DNA of 64,000 nucleotides from Omphalotus guepiniiformis (Eukaryota; Basidiomycota; Agaricomycetes; Agaricales; Omphalotaceae): the NCBI GenBank assembly GCA_028554645.1, contig JAQOOI010000073.1, positions 310,001-374,000 of the forward strand, written 5' to 3'. The position numbers and the translations under genes were made by a program. Positions 1-10,895 of the stretch are shown one piece after another (within the stretch, counting starts at the first letter, position 1; the number at the start of each line of letters is the position of its first letter). Under the pieces are notes generated by a model. That model searched no databases, had not been told where the DNA came from, and saw only the letters and a list, made by a program, of their open reading frames with translations.

Positions 1-1289
1 TTGGAGAATTTACACAAGCTGGTGGTTTTCCGCCTTTTTGAACTTCATAAAATGAATCTATCACAAACCGGTGTGCACTATTTTTTATTTCCTCCCCATT
101 ATTTATCACTAATGTCAGCAAGGAAAGGCTACAAGCTTCGTACGCATCTCTCACACGCACTTCAACGGCGTTCGAAGACTATACAAAAAGCCGTCAAATT
201 GTACAACAAGGCCGCAGTGGCCATTGGCCGGGACACTCTCGACTGGTCAAAAGTCTCACACTACTCATTTCTCGATCAGTTCAACATTCTCCGCGATACT
301 CGTCACGATGTAACCCAAAAGCCCTGGGCAGACCCCGTAAAGCGATCACTCATGAAAACTTATCGACGCGTTGCACGAGCCCAGGAAGAAATTGAACGCC
401 TCAACGTTGAGCTTCGAAGGTAAAGGAACAACTTCTTATGCCACGATTGGCAGACGACTTGACTAAATATTTATTTAGACTACACACATCCATCGTTGAC
501 GAGGATAGGCAGTTCGACGCCGTTCTCGAACGTCTTCAGAACAGTCCAATTCATGGCCCGGTCTCTGATTATATTGAAAGGCGTCGCGCCGTCAACGTAC
601 TACATTTGCAACGCATGCGGCAAACATATTCACTGGCCGGCTTCACTGGAGTGCCTGGACCAGGTGTCAGAAAAGTGCCAGCCTCTCCGACTTCACCCAC
701 CTCTTTGCGGCATCAGCTTTCTTCGATCGAGATTTCAAACCTTGTCAATAACTTCAACACATCCACGCCCTCGACACTCGACATTTCTGCCTCTTTACCA
801 CGACGATCTTCGGGAGACAGACCATCAGACCACCCTTCCGAAACTGATGGAACAACTGACTCGCCAGTAATCTTAGCCGCTCCAACTCTGGCCCCCCTAG
901 CGCAACCACCCGCTCATCCCGTATTCACTGAACCGCCGGCACCTTACATAGCAGCAACAGACTCCAGTTTCACACCACTTTCAACCGTCGTTGCCCATCT
1001 GCTCAATCCCCCTACCTCCTCCGCCTCAACACTTTCATCGCCGTCGTCATTGTCGGCTATTACCACCCATAGCACCCGGTCATGCGGTACAGATCTTAGC
1101 CTCCAGACCCATAGCTCACCCCGGGTCCCATCACCAATTACGCGGGTCCAACAGACGCCACCTGCACCACGCACATTCTTGGCTAACGACGAAGACAGAT
1201 CAGATACCGACGACGATGATGCGAATGATGATGAATTCACGCACGGTGCAGGTCGTATGGTTGATTTCATGACAAACTTAGCACTATAG
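1..1289 (+). CDS. KDZ-family transposase, C-terminal part (5' end outside window)
   Basis: The reading frame runs in from the left edge. Two short introns restore one frame: 71-127 (57 nt, TAAT-type branch site at 109-112) and 420-478 (59 nt). The exons are therefore <1-70, 128-419 and 479-1289. The joined protein carries the end of a KDZ (Kyakuja-Dileera-Zisupton) transposase as known from agaricomycetes: a RLFEL segment, a TGYKLR block, an arginine-rich ALQRRSK stretch and a helical IERLNVE region. A long Ser/Thr/Pro-rich tail with an acidic Asp/Asn patch follows. The catalytic core lies upstream and is not visible. No stop or frameshift is seen once the introns are removed, so this part could be functional. 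The TET/JBP gene next door supports assignment to a KDZ element. Family assignment is by pattern recognition. Confidence 0.75.
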
Positions 1290-1404
1290 AATATAGGCCA
1301 CATTGACTAGCATTCTCATACACTTACGTTCTTACGAAATCACAATCTACATTGATATCCTGTTGAATAGAGCAAATGGAAGCGTTGAAAACAATACAGT
1401 TTGA

Positions 1405-2180
1405 TTACTGGCACTTAGTATGAAACTGAAGTCGCTTCATTTGATATACTTTCCGAAAGTCATCCACACCTTCGTATAGAAAATATGTGCAATCCTCCAA
1501 CCACCGGCCAATGTCTCGCATTTCTTCCTGTATTGACATCACCTCAGCCCATTCAGACGGTTCTCGTGAAGAAGTAAGCTTTGACGCGGCACGCGACACT
1601 TTCTCCTCTAACTCAGCAACTGTGGAATACGGATCATGAATGTGTGCCTTTGATAGATCATCCAAGCTCTCCGGATGCAAAGATACCTGAGCAAAAAAAG
1701 CTTGAAGATTCTGCTCAAACCAAAGAGCAGGATTCGGCATGAGCAGTGAGTCCCAATGAGCCTTCACAGCTTTGATATACTTCAACTGCTTCTGCTGTGC
1801 GTCAAGCTCCTCTTGGTGAGCCCGTCTGACAATAATGAGTCTAGCTGAGTGGTGAAATAACATTAATACATGTACGCACTTGGGATCATTTCGGTATGCT
1901 TGACGACGTTTCAAACGCTTCTCAGCGGCTTTCCTACCAATAATATATCACTGTCAATGATAGCAAGATAGCAATTGAATAAACGTACTGCTGATTCGCA
2001 AGGATCTGCGCTTTTTGAGATGCTGCAGCGCGCCTTTGACGCCTCCGAGTATTTACATGTTCTTTGTTCCTAAATATGTGATGAGTTTGGATTGTGAATT
2101 CATTGAATATGTCGGCACTCACCGATTATAGTGAGTTTGTGAGTACAGTCGTTGTGCCTCGCGCTTTTGGGAGGCTGTTT
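1405..2180 (-). CDS. Spliced hypothetical protein, basic and coiled-coil, between KDZ transposase and TET/JBP gene
   Basis: At least four exons can be joined in frame on the minus strand, using introns 2055-2124 (approximate), 1934-1988 (55 nt) and 1826-1879 (54 nt). The last exon ends with TAA at 1405-1407. The N-terminal part is rich in Arg, Gln and Ala (QKREAQRLYSQTHYNR, then an RRRQRRAAASQKAQ stretch) and likely forms a basic helix. The C-terminal ~130 residues are mixed-charge helix with several Trp. The first exon is uncertain: I cannot fix a start codon, and an acceptor near 2175 hints at further exons upstream. I do not recognise a domain. Similar basic-helix proteins accompany KDZ elements in mushrooms, so it may be a passenger of the same element (inference). 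Confidence 0.5.
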
Positions 2181-2560
2181 GATATAACTTTCGTCGAGGC
2201 ATGAATACACTTTGATGTAGTGTGAGGATATGGTGGTAAGAAGGAAACAGTACATAATGCAGACCACATCACGATGCTTTTGCAGACACAATTGGTCTGA
2301 GTTTTTCGTTGAGCACTCTGGGAGACGCTTTTGACACAGAATTACATCTGTGGAATGCCACCTATGTAACATATTCACTTGAATTTTCTCCAGGGTTTAC
2401 AACAGAAGGAAAAGTTTTTAGAGAATTTTTAGAGAATTTTTATTCTAATCTCTAAGGCTGTTAAGTAGACGTGCCGGTGAATGCGGCAATTTCGCAGCCA
2501 TTTCTCAATTCCTCCTCCTCAAAGATGTTAAGATGTTCGGGCACAAATTCATTGCAAGTA

Positions 2561-4432
2561 CTACTTTACAAGGCTACAGAGCTCGCTAACTTTAGGGAGA
2601 AGATCTAGACCCATTTTCCATCGTCTACGCTTTCTATCCGCATCTTCTGCCAACTGAGCCTTGGTACGCCCTGCCACATAATCTGCCAAGGACCGAAACC
2701 CATTATCTACCCAACGAAACAGTCCGCCAGCAGAATACTGAGTGAAGGAATAACGACGTTCATGCGCGGCAATGCGGGTATTCGAATGTGTACAGACTCC
2801 CGAGAGTATCACAACCAAGATTCCCAGAGGAAATTCAATGACTTTCTTCAGCTCCCACAGTACTATATGCCCGCCTTTCTTCCAGTCGTAGCTGCCCAAT
2901 GCCCAGATAAAGCATAGGCCGAACGGAAGATTGGCGAAGTCGATGTGCGGATAAGTTACAGTTTGTGGGCCGAAGTTGAATGCTGCGGCAGAGAGTACGC
3001 TATTCTCAAAGGCGGGGTAAAGCGAAGGGTCACTCTCCAGGAGCTCACGCTGATATTGAGCATAATAATCGTAAAGTCGAGGCGCCCACGATTTGAATAC
3101 CCCTAGACTAAGATCAGGATGGGCTTTGTATCACATCGGCGGAAGAAACATACCGGTCGCGAAGCCTGAGAGGCGACGAAAGGCCCAATGCCTACACAGC
3201 TTCTGTAAGACGTGTGTGTTATGTTTATTATGAACCAGGTTCCCGGGGCTCTGTGCTCATGAGCATGTTGAATGGAATGCTTTGGGGGCGGTACTCACAG
3301 TCTGACCCCCACCATAAGATATGCCAACATTCATTGCGGGAAATGCGCCGCGGCGATGGGTGTTCTGCTTGCTTGAAAACCGACACTGGCTGCGATAACG
3401 CTCCAGAGCATCGCCCGCAGCTTTCACGCAGCGATCCCAGCCTGCATCGGCCGGACGATTGATCACCAAGGCTACCAGTTGGCCCTGGGAATCGATAAAG
3501 GGGGTTGAGTGTCTGGGAGTCCAGTCAGTAGTGGTAGATGAACGTGGGGGCATGAGGGCGTACTCAGGGTCATAGCGTACCAGGTCGAATTTAAATTTTG
3601 ATTGGGGCCCAACAACTTCATGAAGCCAGTATTCCTCGCCTGTATGATCTTCGCGGTCGCGTTTTGCAATATAGGCCGAGGAGGACACGGGGGCGTCATG
3701 TTGAGTTGAAAACGATGTGGGCAGGGGGGTCGACGGCGCGATGTGCTTGGATTTGGTCGATTCGCGGGCGGGGATGTCTGACGCGACTTTCGGAGGTGCG
3801 CACTGCCTTTGTCTTTTGCGATTGAGTTTACTGGCCTTCTTATTGCGATCGTTCTGCCTCCGCCTTTTTTTAGACACAGGCCCGCCGACCACTTCTACTG
3901 CACGGAGCACTGGGCTGGGAGGGGCAGAGGATGGCGGCGTCGAGAGTGGAGAGGAGTTTGCAGAGGATGGCGGCGAAGAAAGAGGTGAGGAAAAGGGGGA
4001 GGCCTGTAAATCCGGAAAGTCGAGGTAGTCGTGCAGGCCCTCCTGCTCAATCGAATGGAAAAGAGCTGAGGAGAGGTCAAAGTCACTTTGCACAATTTCT
4101 GTGGATAATATGAGTTGGAGATTCGAGTTCTGTGAGGCGACTGAAAAGACTTCGCGTTGTGCAGCAGACCTCGTTCCCAAACAAGGTTGCAGAGCTGGAT
4201 GACATCTCGTTCCTCGTATTCCCGTTGCGCGAGTATTCAAGGAACTCGAGATCACCTCGCCGCCACAGATCCTTGTCCAGCTCGAGGCCTGTGCAAACGC
4301 GTTGTCAAAATGAGAGGTGTGCTCACCGGACATCTGGGTGCTTGAGGGTCGACATGGGGTTTGATGTTGAAGGGTGAAAAAACATGCGGTACACAAAATC
4401 ACGCGTAGACGCTGACACGTGACCGCCGTCAC
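2561..4432 (-). CDS. TET/JBP-type 2-oxoglutarate-Fe(II) dioxygenase, KDZ-associated
   Basis: Three exons join without a stop: 4432-3299, 3202-3154 and 3102-2561, with introns 3203-3298 (96 nt) and 3103-3153 (51 nt), giving about 574 aa. The C-terminal domain has the marks of the fungal TET/JBP family. These are the metal-binding HxD (HID, codons 2939-2947), a KGGHIVLW strand, a distal His in CTHSNTR (codon 2786-2788) and an Arg-rich ERRYSFTQY segment for 2-oxoglutarate, followed by GLFRWV. The N-terminal half is Ser/Pro-rich low complexity with a basic nuclear-localisation-like cluster (KKRRR..KK..RKR). Family members oxidise 5-methylcytosine or thymine in DNA, and in mushrooms they are amplified with KDZ transposons. 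The upstream start at 4432 is the first Met of the open frame; the next Met, before SGEHTSHF, is also possible. All catalytic ligands look present. Confidence 0.8.
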
Positions 4433-4539
4433 GCTTCAAAGTTAAAGGTGCTAGTCCTCACTTACTACCGCGTAGCTGTGGGGCGTCAACTTTGTCCTTC
4501 AGACCCTACGTCGTTACTATACAGTTACGTTCTCGATGG

Positions 4540-5715
4540 CCAACGCTCAACGTCGCTATGTACATATCACCACTGGAACCAACGGCGGCACGTACGGCCA
4601 AATGTAAGTACTTCTTCACCCGCTCAGCTTACTTTTCTTACATCGATATGGTGTTTCAGGCAATGGCGAAAAGGTGGCTTCAGGACTAGCCCCTTACCGA
4701 TCACGATTCAGTGTATGACTCAAGCAGAGGCGACATTCATCTGGAAACACTTGAATCCCTGGGCACAGGCGCACAGACACTTGGAGGGCCCGGCGTTCGC
4801 CAACAACTTAGCGGACTCACAGGTGATGAGGAGGATCAGCAACCTCATTGAGGTACACATTCTGGGATGTCAAGTACGGGAACTCGTCTGGCCTATATTT
4901 CAATCGGTACGTACTTGATGAACAGTGAGCGTTGCTCACGCTGTTGACGAATATGTTTAGTGACGAAGCTCTTGAGACCATGGACGCCTGCCCTAAGCCG
5001 TTTTATCGCTGAGCCTTTGTCTTTGTGACGATTAAAGACGCGCTTCTCGCCCATGTCCATTCCACTGAGACCCCGAGCAATGCTTTGTCTGAGTACAACC
5101 CCTACGCACGACCGGAGGCTGCACAGGCAATAAGGGATGGCAATACGACCCTCGTGAGCCCCCCAAGTCCAGAGCCATCACTTCCACCTGCACCACAGAC
5201 TCCAACTCGGGCGGTAGGATCTCACACATCTCGTGCTCAAACACCTGGTCGTACCCCCCGTCGTAGCCCTGAGGTTTACACTTTGAGCCCACCTCCGTAT
5301 GCCTCCGGGTCTCGGTCGCCATTGCAGCATCAACGCACCGATGAATATGTTTTTTCTATGACTTCGGGAGATGTAAACGTTTCCATGCATATCAGTAAGC
5401 ACTTTACATTTGTCAAACAGTTTGAAATTCATCGCCGGAAATCTCTTATCGATAGATTCATCCCCGAAAAAAGGGAAATCCAGAGGCGAGCATGCTCCTC
5501 ACATGGTGGCGGAGTTTCTCGCTATTCGTGGAGTCCCGGCTCGAGTTGGTGCTGGCATCATGACCGTGTATGCAGACCTTGATGCCGATGAGCCTGAAGA
5601 AGAGAGACGCGCAACGTTCATTGCAAACAATCTGTATTTGTGGGAGGACGCTGAGCCTGAAGGTGTTACACAGAGAGACCTCGAGTTCCTCTGGGATCTC
5701 ATCAAGTTGTTGTGA
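4540..5715 (+). pseudogene. Damaged spliced gene of unknown function
   Basis: Coding fragments on the plus strand share exon-like joins: a start near 4540 (MANAQRRYVHITT), an intron 4605-4659, a segment reading WDVKYGNSSGLYFNR, intron 4907-4960 (54 nt), a segment DEALETMDACPKPFYR, a Pro-rich segment, intron 5395-5455 (61 nt), and an acidic C-terminal exon ending with TGA at 5713-5715. An in-frame TGA at 5010-5012 lies between PKPFYR and AFVFVTIKDALL, with no intron able to remove it. Frames between 4680 and 4860 could not be reconciled. I do not recognise the family. The layout (aromatic N-terminal repeat, Pro-rich linker, acidic helical C-terminus) suggests an adaptor or DNA-bound protein of the KDZ/TET block, but this is only inference. 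Confidence 0.4.
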
Positions 5716-5894
5716 ACCATGTGCTAACCCAGTGCCAAATAGTTTCTTTTTGATGTTGATATCACGTAGTTATCTTGGATTGCAAATTGAAGGCCGCCTG
5801 CACGGTGTTGTTTTGAACTCCGGGTCCCAAGTCCCGAAAGACGTTGTCCGACTGGCGTCCGACTGTTGAGCGAAGGTTGTATTCACAGACTACA

Positions 5895-7536
5895 ATGGCG
5901 CGCCACAACACCCCTCAGTTCCAGCGCATGTTAAGTGCAGCTCGAGAAAGGGGAAGTTCAGCAAGGCGCCCTTGGAGATATCGGCAAAAGCGTGCGCCGA
6001 TACGCCTCTCAAACGCGGACAAAGCTCGAAAGAAAGCTCAGAGACGTGAGGAAAAGGACACGTACCAGAATGCAATCATTGAGTTGCGACAGCTTATCAT
6101 CGACAAGGCGACTGAACTCCACGAACAGATTGGCAAACGCAGTGTTCAACAAATTGTCGACGACGTTTACCAGACTCACCGCCTTCGCGTCAGTAGAAAA
6201 TCGGCGAGTAAATTCAACACGTTTGTGAAGATGGAGTTGGAACGAATCAATTCCGGTACGTATACATGGCTGTAATTTGATTGAGTTACACTCACACAAA
6301 CTCCTAGCCTTACCAGAGGGCGAGCCTCGAAAGAAGGCAAACGAGTGTATGAAGGAGATCTCCGCGACGTGGAAGGAGATGTCAGAGGAGGAGAAGAGGG
6401 CCTGCACTGAGGCAACCATGAAGCAACTCAACGACAACCGAGAAAATCGTGAGGTCGGTACTCACAACGTCGCACTAAGCGCGTTTCATGATACACGAAT
6501 CACGCTGGAGGATATCAAGGAGTCGGTAAGGCGATGAACTTTATGGAAATGACTAGAGACTAACCCGATGATGTTGCAGCTCTCTCGTTTGAACGCTCGT
6601 ACGGGCGACGAGGCAGTCTTGCTGACTGTCCGATCTGCAAGGGACCACTTCAACAAGCCGGACGTATATGCGACTAGTGAGCGCGTGGGCGACTTCTTCA
6701 CCATCGTGTTCAAGTGTCCGCTTCAAACCATTGCAACCCGTATGGAGGGATATATCATCTCCGGCGTTGAGGGAGTCGTGCAGAATCACGCCCAGGAGAC
6801 ACTGAAAATGAAGAGTGAGCTGCGAGAATTGATATACCAGAAACTTCGTGCGTGGTCGATTGTGTATTCTTGATTGTATTTGCTCATGAATGGAACAGAA
6901 GACGCTGTTGGGAAAGCCAAGGTGTCACGAATGTACTACAAAAACTTCAATGAGCATATCGTGTTGAAGTACGGGGTAGTCATCAAGAACTGGCCCCTTC
7001 CAAAGCTTTGCTCACCTAGCGAAGTGTCGACGCGGACCGAACTCACGTTACTTGACAACACTTGGAGGTCTGGCACCACACACTTCTACAAGATGACCGA
7101 GGGTGAGTTGGAGGAGTGGATGATGAAATATAATAGCGACACCCAGGACGGTTCCATCATCACAGCGGATACACCCAGCGAGCCCGCCCCTATGTCGACG
7201 ACCGCCATACCTGCGGCTCCAACGGCGATTGTTCGGACTCAGACTCAGGTGGGGCACGAAAGTCCAACGACGGTGAGCGCAGCTCCTCCTGCGCCAGAAC
7301 CTCTCGGTGCTCTCAACTTCGTCAATGCAGGCGCCATGACGGATGTCAACGGGAATGCGGTGATAGTGGTCTCAAAGAAAAGAAAGCCCCGCAAGGATAA
7401 AGGCACTCAGCGTGGCCCGCGCAAGAAGAGAGCGACTGGTGAGTGTATATTGTTTTTCAGAGTCGGTTCGCGTTCTTATACTGAATCCCTAGGTGATGAA
7501 AACATGCCCAAAGCAGCGCCGTCAGCGTCGACGTAG
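5895..7536 (+). CDS. 476-aa protein with HMG-box-like segment
   Basis: Five exons (5895-6255, 6308-6525, 6580-6847, 6899-7438, 7493-7536) total 1431 nt, exactly 477 codons with the stop. The introns are 52, 54, 51 and 54 nt, all GT..AG. The start at 5895 opens with MARHNTPQF. The N-terminus is basic (residues 1-60). Residues ~121-165 resemble an HMG box: an N-terminal basic patch, W in ISATWKEMS, EEEKRACTEA, and helix. A middle domain (~190-290) and a conserved-looking block with YGVVIKNWP, CSPSEV and FYKMTEGELEEW follow. The tail is Thr/Ala/Pro-rich with a basic SKKRKPRKDK cluster, a likely nuclear signal. Similar proteins occur in many copies in mushroom genomes. Its position beside KDZ and TET/JBP genes suggests a DNA-binding accessory protein. 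The HMG call is moderate and the gene model strong. Confidence 0.65.
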
Positions 7537-8312
7537 AGATATCATTCTTACCTGTAGATACTTTCTACCAGGCTATGAATTTTGTTGTGCGGCAGGAATA
7601 TCATTTATTATGTCCCTACTATAAGAAGGCTGAGTATTGAGGCCAAGAAATTGAGTTTACATTGAGGGACGGAGACTTAGAGCACGTAGAGACATCGGTG
7701 ACTAAGCATGAGATCCGGGACAGCGGAAAGAGCCGAAAGAGGGGAGGGATTAAGCGAGGGCGGAGGCATGATGGGGGGGAGACGATGAGGAGGGCCGATA
7801 GGGCGTTGATGGCGATGGCGAGCGTGTGGGAGCACGGGACGGATTTGTGCGGACTTACCGGTGCACGGGACTTGCCGTGGTGATGCCTGAGAACGATGAG
7901 CTCACTACTTGATGGCCTCTAGGTGAGTTCTGGACTCTTTCTTATTTAGAAATAAAGCTAATTATTGACGGAATTACTGGCAGGTGGAGGAGCCACCCGG
8001 ATCAAGGGCTGTAGCCTTGGCATAACCGGGGGCGCGCGTCAGGCCTATTTGATGGGAACCATGTGATGTTGAGGTGTTTTATGGCAGCACCATTCCGCCG
8101 TTTTTTGGCCAGTTAAGCGGGCCTCCGCTTTCTTCCGATTTCCTCAATGCTTAGTCACCTTTTCTTTTCCTCTTTTCTCCGCCAGCCCATGTGACACTGC
8201 TAGTCATGACTCATTGTCACATTTATTTGGTGCGTGTCAGTATTGGCCCGCTTCGGTAAGATTTTTCTGTCTTTAAATGTACCTACACACATTGTACTAT
8301 TATTCCGCAGTC
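7537..8312. other. Intergenic stretch with compound inverted repeat
   Basis: No convincing gene is seen. A 73-codon open frame at 7662-7883 is Arg/Gly-rich and looks fortuitous. At 7996-8030 there is a GC-rich compound inverted repeat (see separate entry). The rest is pyrimidine-rich on the plus strand, grading into the 3' end of the neighbouring minus-strand gene. Confidence 0.5.
7996..8030. repeat. GC-rich compound hairpin
   Basis: An outer stem CCCGG (7996-8000) pairs with CCGGG (8026-8030). It encloses an inner stem CAAGG/CCTTG with a further GCT..AGC pairing (8003-8019). It lies between the KDZ/TET block and the block that precedes the Helitron. It could be part of a transposon end or a structured 3' signal; no tRNA-like pattern is present. 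Confidence 0.45.
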
Positions 8313-9763
8313 CTAAACCCCAATGTTCTCTACAATGCTCGTCTCACGGAAAGCTCCAGTGCCCTTTTCCATGTTAACATCCTCTTCCTCAGTGTCCTCC
8401 TCAGAGTTCTCCTCCGCCCTGTCCCCCCCCATGTTGATGTCGTTGCTGCTACTGTGGTCAGCTGGGTTGGTCCTGTTGGTTCCGCTGGGTTGCGTGCTGC
8501 CCTCCTCCGTGCTGCCTTGGGTTAGTGGTGCCTGGTATATTGGTGCACTAGTCACATTGTGCTGTTGGTCAAGCCGCGTCTGTTTAGCTCTGGCCTGAGC
8601 CTCCATTTCCAAGTGATGGCCGGTCCTGCATTTGAGTTTCGTGCTGTGCGTGTCCTGTCTCTTCAGTTTGCTGGCCTCCTATGACATTATTTGCTCAGTC
8701 CTTTTCCTGTGCTCGTTGCATGTGAAACTACTCACCTCAGTGACACTGCTGTCCAGCAATGTTACACATCGCAATACTCCTACAGTTCGGTACCTGTCTT
8801 TTCCTGTCTGCACAGCGATTAGTGATGCCTGTGCTTCGACTATATCCCCGACTTGAATAACAGTGGGTGCTACATCTTCGAATCTGCGTTGGCATGAACC
8901 AGATGTTTTTATTTATTTTAAATGAAGGTTCTCAGTTACTAGGCCGTTGTGATTGTGCCAGTGGACATTGCTCACCGTGTTTCTCCCTGCTCGTCTGTCT
9001 TACGCTCCTTATACTCCACCACGTTCTCCTCCAAATGCACGTAACCGTTGCCAGCGATACTTGCAAGAATACCCTTGGGGTCCACCCGGTGGTTAAAGGG
9101 CACAGATTCTTCGTTTTTTGCTACGCCTCTTGAGGTGAAGTACCTGTTAGCTAGTTCCAGTGCAGGAGATCCTCGATGGGTTGATATGGCGGTCATGGTC
9201 TCCATTCGTCGTTCATCAATGTGGCATTGAAACAGTGAGTCAACAATGTCAATGCCAGACAGTGCTTGCTCAAATGCCTCTAGCCCTAGGCCCAAAAGTG
9301 TGATTCCTTGTCTGAGGTGCCCTATCTTTGCATGTCTTGTCCTTGACATAAGTGTTGTTGGTTTACTCTTTGACTTCGTCACTCACCTGCCTGGCGTTTT
9401 GTAGATTGGGGGGAGGTCTTTCACGACTACGACCCCTTGAATCCGAAAGACAATCTCCTCAAGCCCGTCTTGATCCTCGACTACAAGTCTCCAAGCCAAC
9501 GGTACACCCGTTTCTTGCACTTTCACCTCATCAGGCCACTTCTGCAGCTGTGGTCTCTTGTTAGGTGGGATTTTGATGGTACTTAGCACAAATAACTCAC
9601 CGATGCCATGTCGGCTAGCTGAGGCACTGCCTCTGGCGCATCTTTCCTCAGGTGGATATATTTTTCGAGTACCTCAGCTGATGTTCTACCAGTGAGTGTG
9701 TCATTTCAGATGTAGTCCATTGCCCGACTCACAGGCTTTCTGTACATCATAGAATTGATTCAT
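8313..9763 (-). CDS. Spliced uncharacterised protein (apparently intact)
   Basis: The start is placed at 9763 (MNQFYDVQKA). A 46-56 nt intron then leads to SEVLEKYIHLRKD. Further exons give LQKWPDEVKV with WRLVVEDQDG and VVVVKDLPPIYKTPG (9560-9390), then a helical region with GLEAFEQALSGID and ALELANRYFTSRG, then NGYVHLEENVVEY, VIQVGDIVEAQ and VLRCVTLLDSS (8870-8755). It ends in an acidic, Asn/Glu-rich tail with TGA/TAA at 8313-8315. All junctions that I checked keep frame. I recognise the pattern as a lineage-specific mushroom family without known function. The VGDIVEAQ segment resembles a small beta-barrel. It is transcribed away from the next gene (10896-13588), so the two may share a promoter region. 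It is intact although the neighbouring Helitron is decayed. Confidence 0.55.
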
Positions 9764-10895
9764 TTTTTCGAAGGTGGGACCAAGGTTAGAAGGAGAAGTG
9801 CTCTCTTGTCAGAGGAGGAATGAATTGACTCCAAGTCTTGGTGTACTTATTTCCGAGGACCGTCAACACCTTTTATCACAGCAGATTTAATATTGCCTCT
9901 GTATCTTAACCGGGACCGCCTTATCGTCTTTCTTTTCATTTCCATACCATGGTTACGCTTATCATTTGTGCTTTACACTTCGACTGGTCGACACTTTTTT
10001 CTTGGTAGATTAAATATCACCTTAACCGGGAACATATCATCTTTTTTTTTTTTTGTGTGTGGTGGTTACGCTCATCATTCACGCTTTGACTGCTTCATCT
10101 CCTTTCACATTGGGTTGAAAATATTTACATGCTTCTGGGCCGATCTGTCTCTGCTTCCAGTCATGGCTGAAGTTGTAATGACAAATTAGACATTTTAGAT
10201 GTCTTCAGATACACTATACACTGAATCTGTTGATGAGGTTAGAGCGTCGTAACCGCAGGGTCTTCAAGTATTTTGTTCCACCACTATTACATTCCATATA
10301 GCTGCTGAGTTGAACAAACTGTGTACAGTTCCTCTCTGTTGTCTCTGACCACGTAAGTTCGCTCTTTATCTAAGTCGATATTTGCAGCTGCCACTGATCA
10401 ACGTGACCTGCTCATGGCCTGAGATAACGAGCTTGCCTTCCTTCTTTCAAAATTGCACCAGTGTCAGTGAGTAATTGCTGCACCTTTCTGTTCGGGTCCT
10501 ACTCCCTTGCATGCTAGTTTCTTGGCTTGATCCACAGTGTTTTCGATGGTTTCTAGCACTCTGCTATCTCCTGTGCGTGTGTTCTGCCTCTTTCGTGCCC
10601 ATGACCTTCTCAATATATCCAAAATTGATGTTCTGTAGGTCTTCCTTGCGTCGTCTCTGGTGGAGTGGTCTCCTGTTGCTGTCATCTTGGTTTTATGTGA
10701 ACCTAGCAGCTACCGACTTTTTACGTTCCCATATCTGGATCATCGCTGGCTTGTTCTGGACACTCTATGTCACAGGGGGCTTTAAAGGTGAGGATTTTTT
10801 GTCTTTTGTTCACTTTCATTGCTCAATTTTGTACCCGCTCGCACTGCGTCTTCTGAACTGAACTTGTCTCTTCCCGAAATTGTCCTCTGGTCACT
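9764..10895. other. Region between divergent genes
   Basis: This 1.1-kb stretch lies between two divergently read spliced genes. It holds pyrimidine-rich tracts, including a run of T near 10043-10054. A short minus-strand open frame at 10464-10685 (73 codons, Arg/Lys/Thr-rich) may be an exon of a small gene or chance. A nearby minus-strand segment around 10380-10440 also reads openly. No domain is recognised. Confidence 0.35.

Noticed and set aside
944..1303. Minus-strand open frame over the KDZ C-terminal tail
   Set aside because: It is the antisense of a Ser/Thr/Pro-rich low-complexity region, with no domain and no splice support.
7662..7883. 73-codon plus-strand frame after the HMG-like gene
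   Set aside because: Arg/Gly-rich composition without domain, start context or introns; treated as chance.
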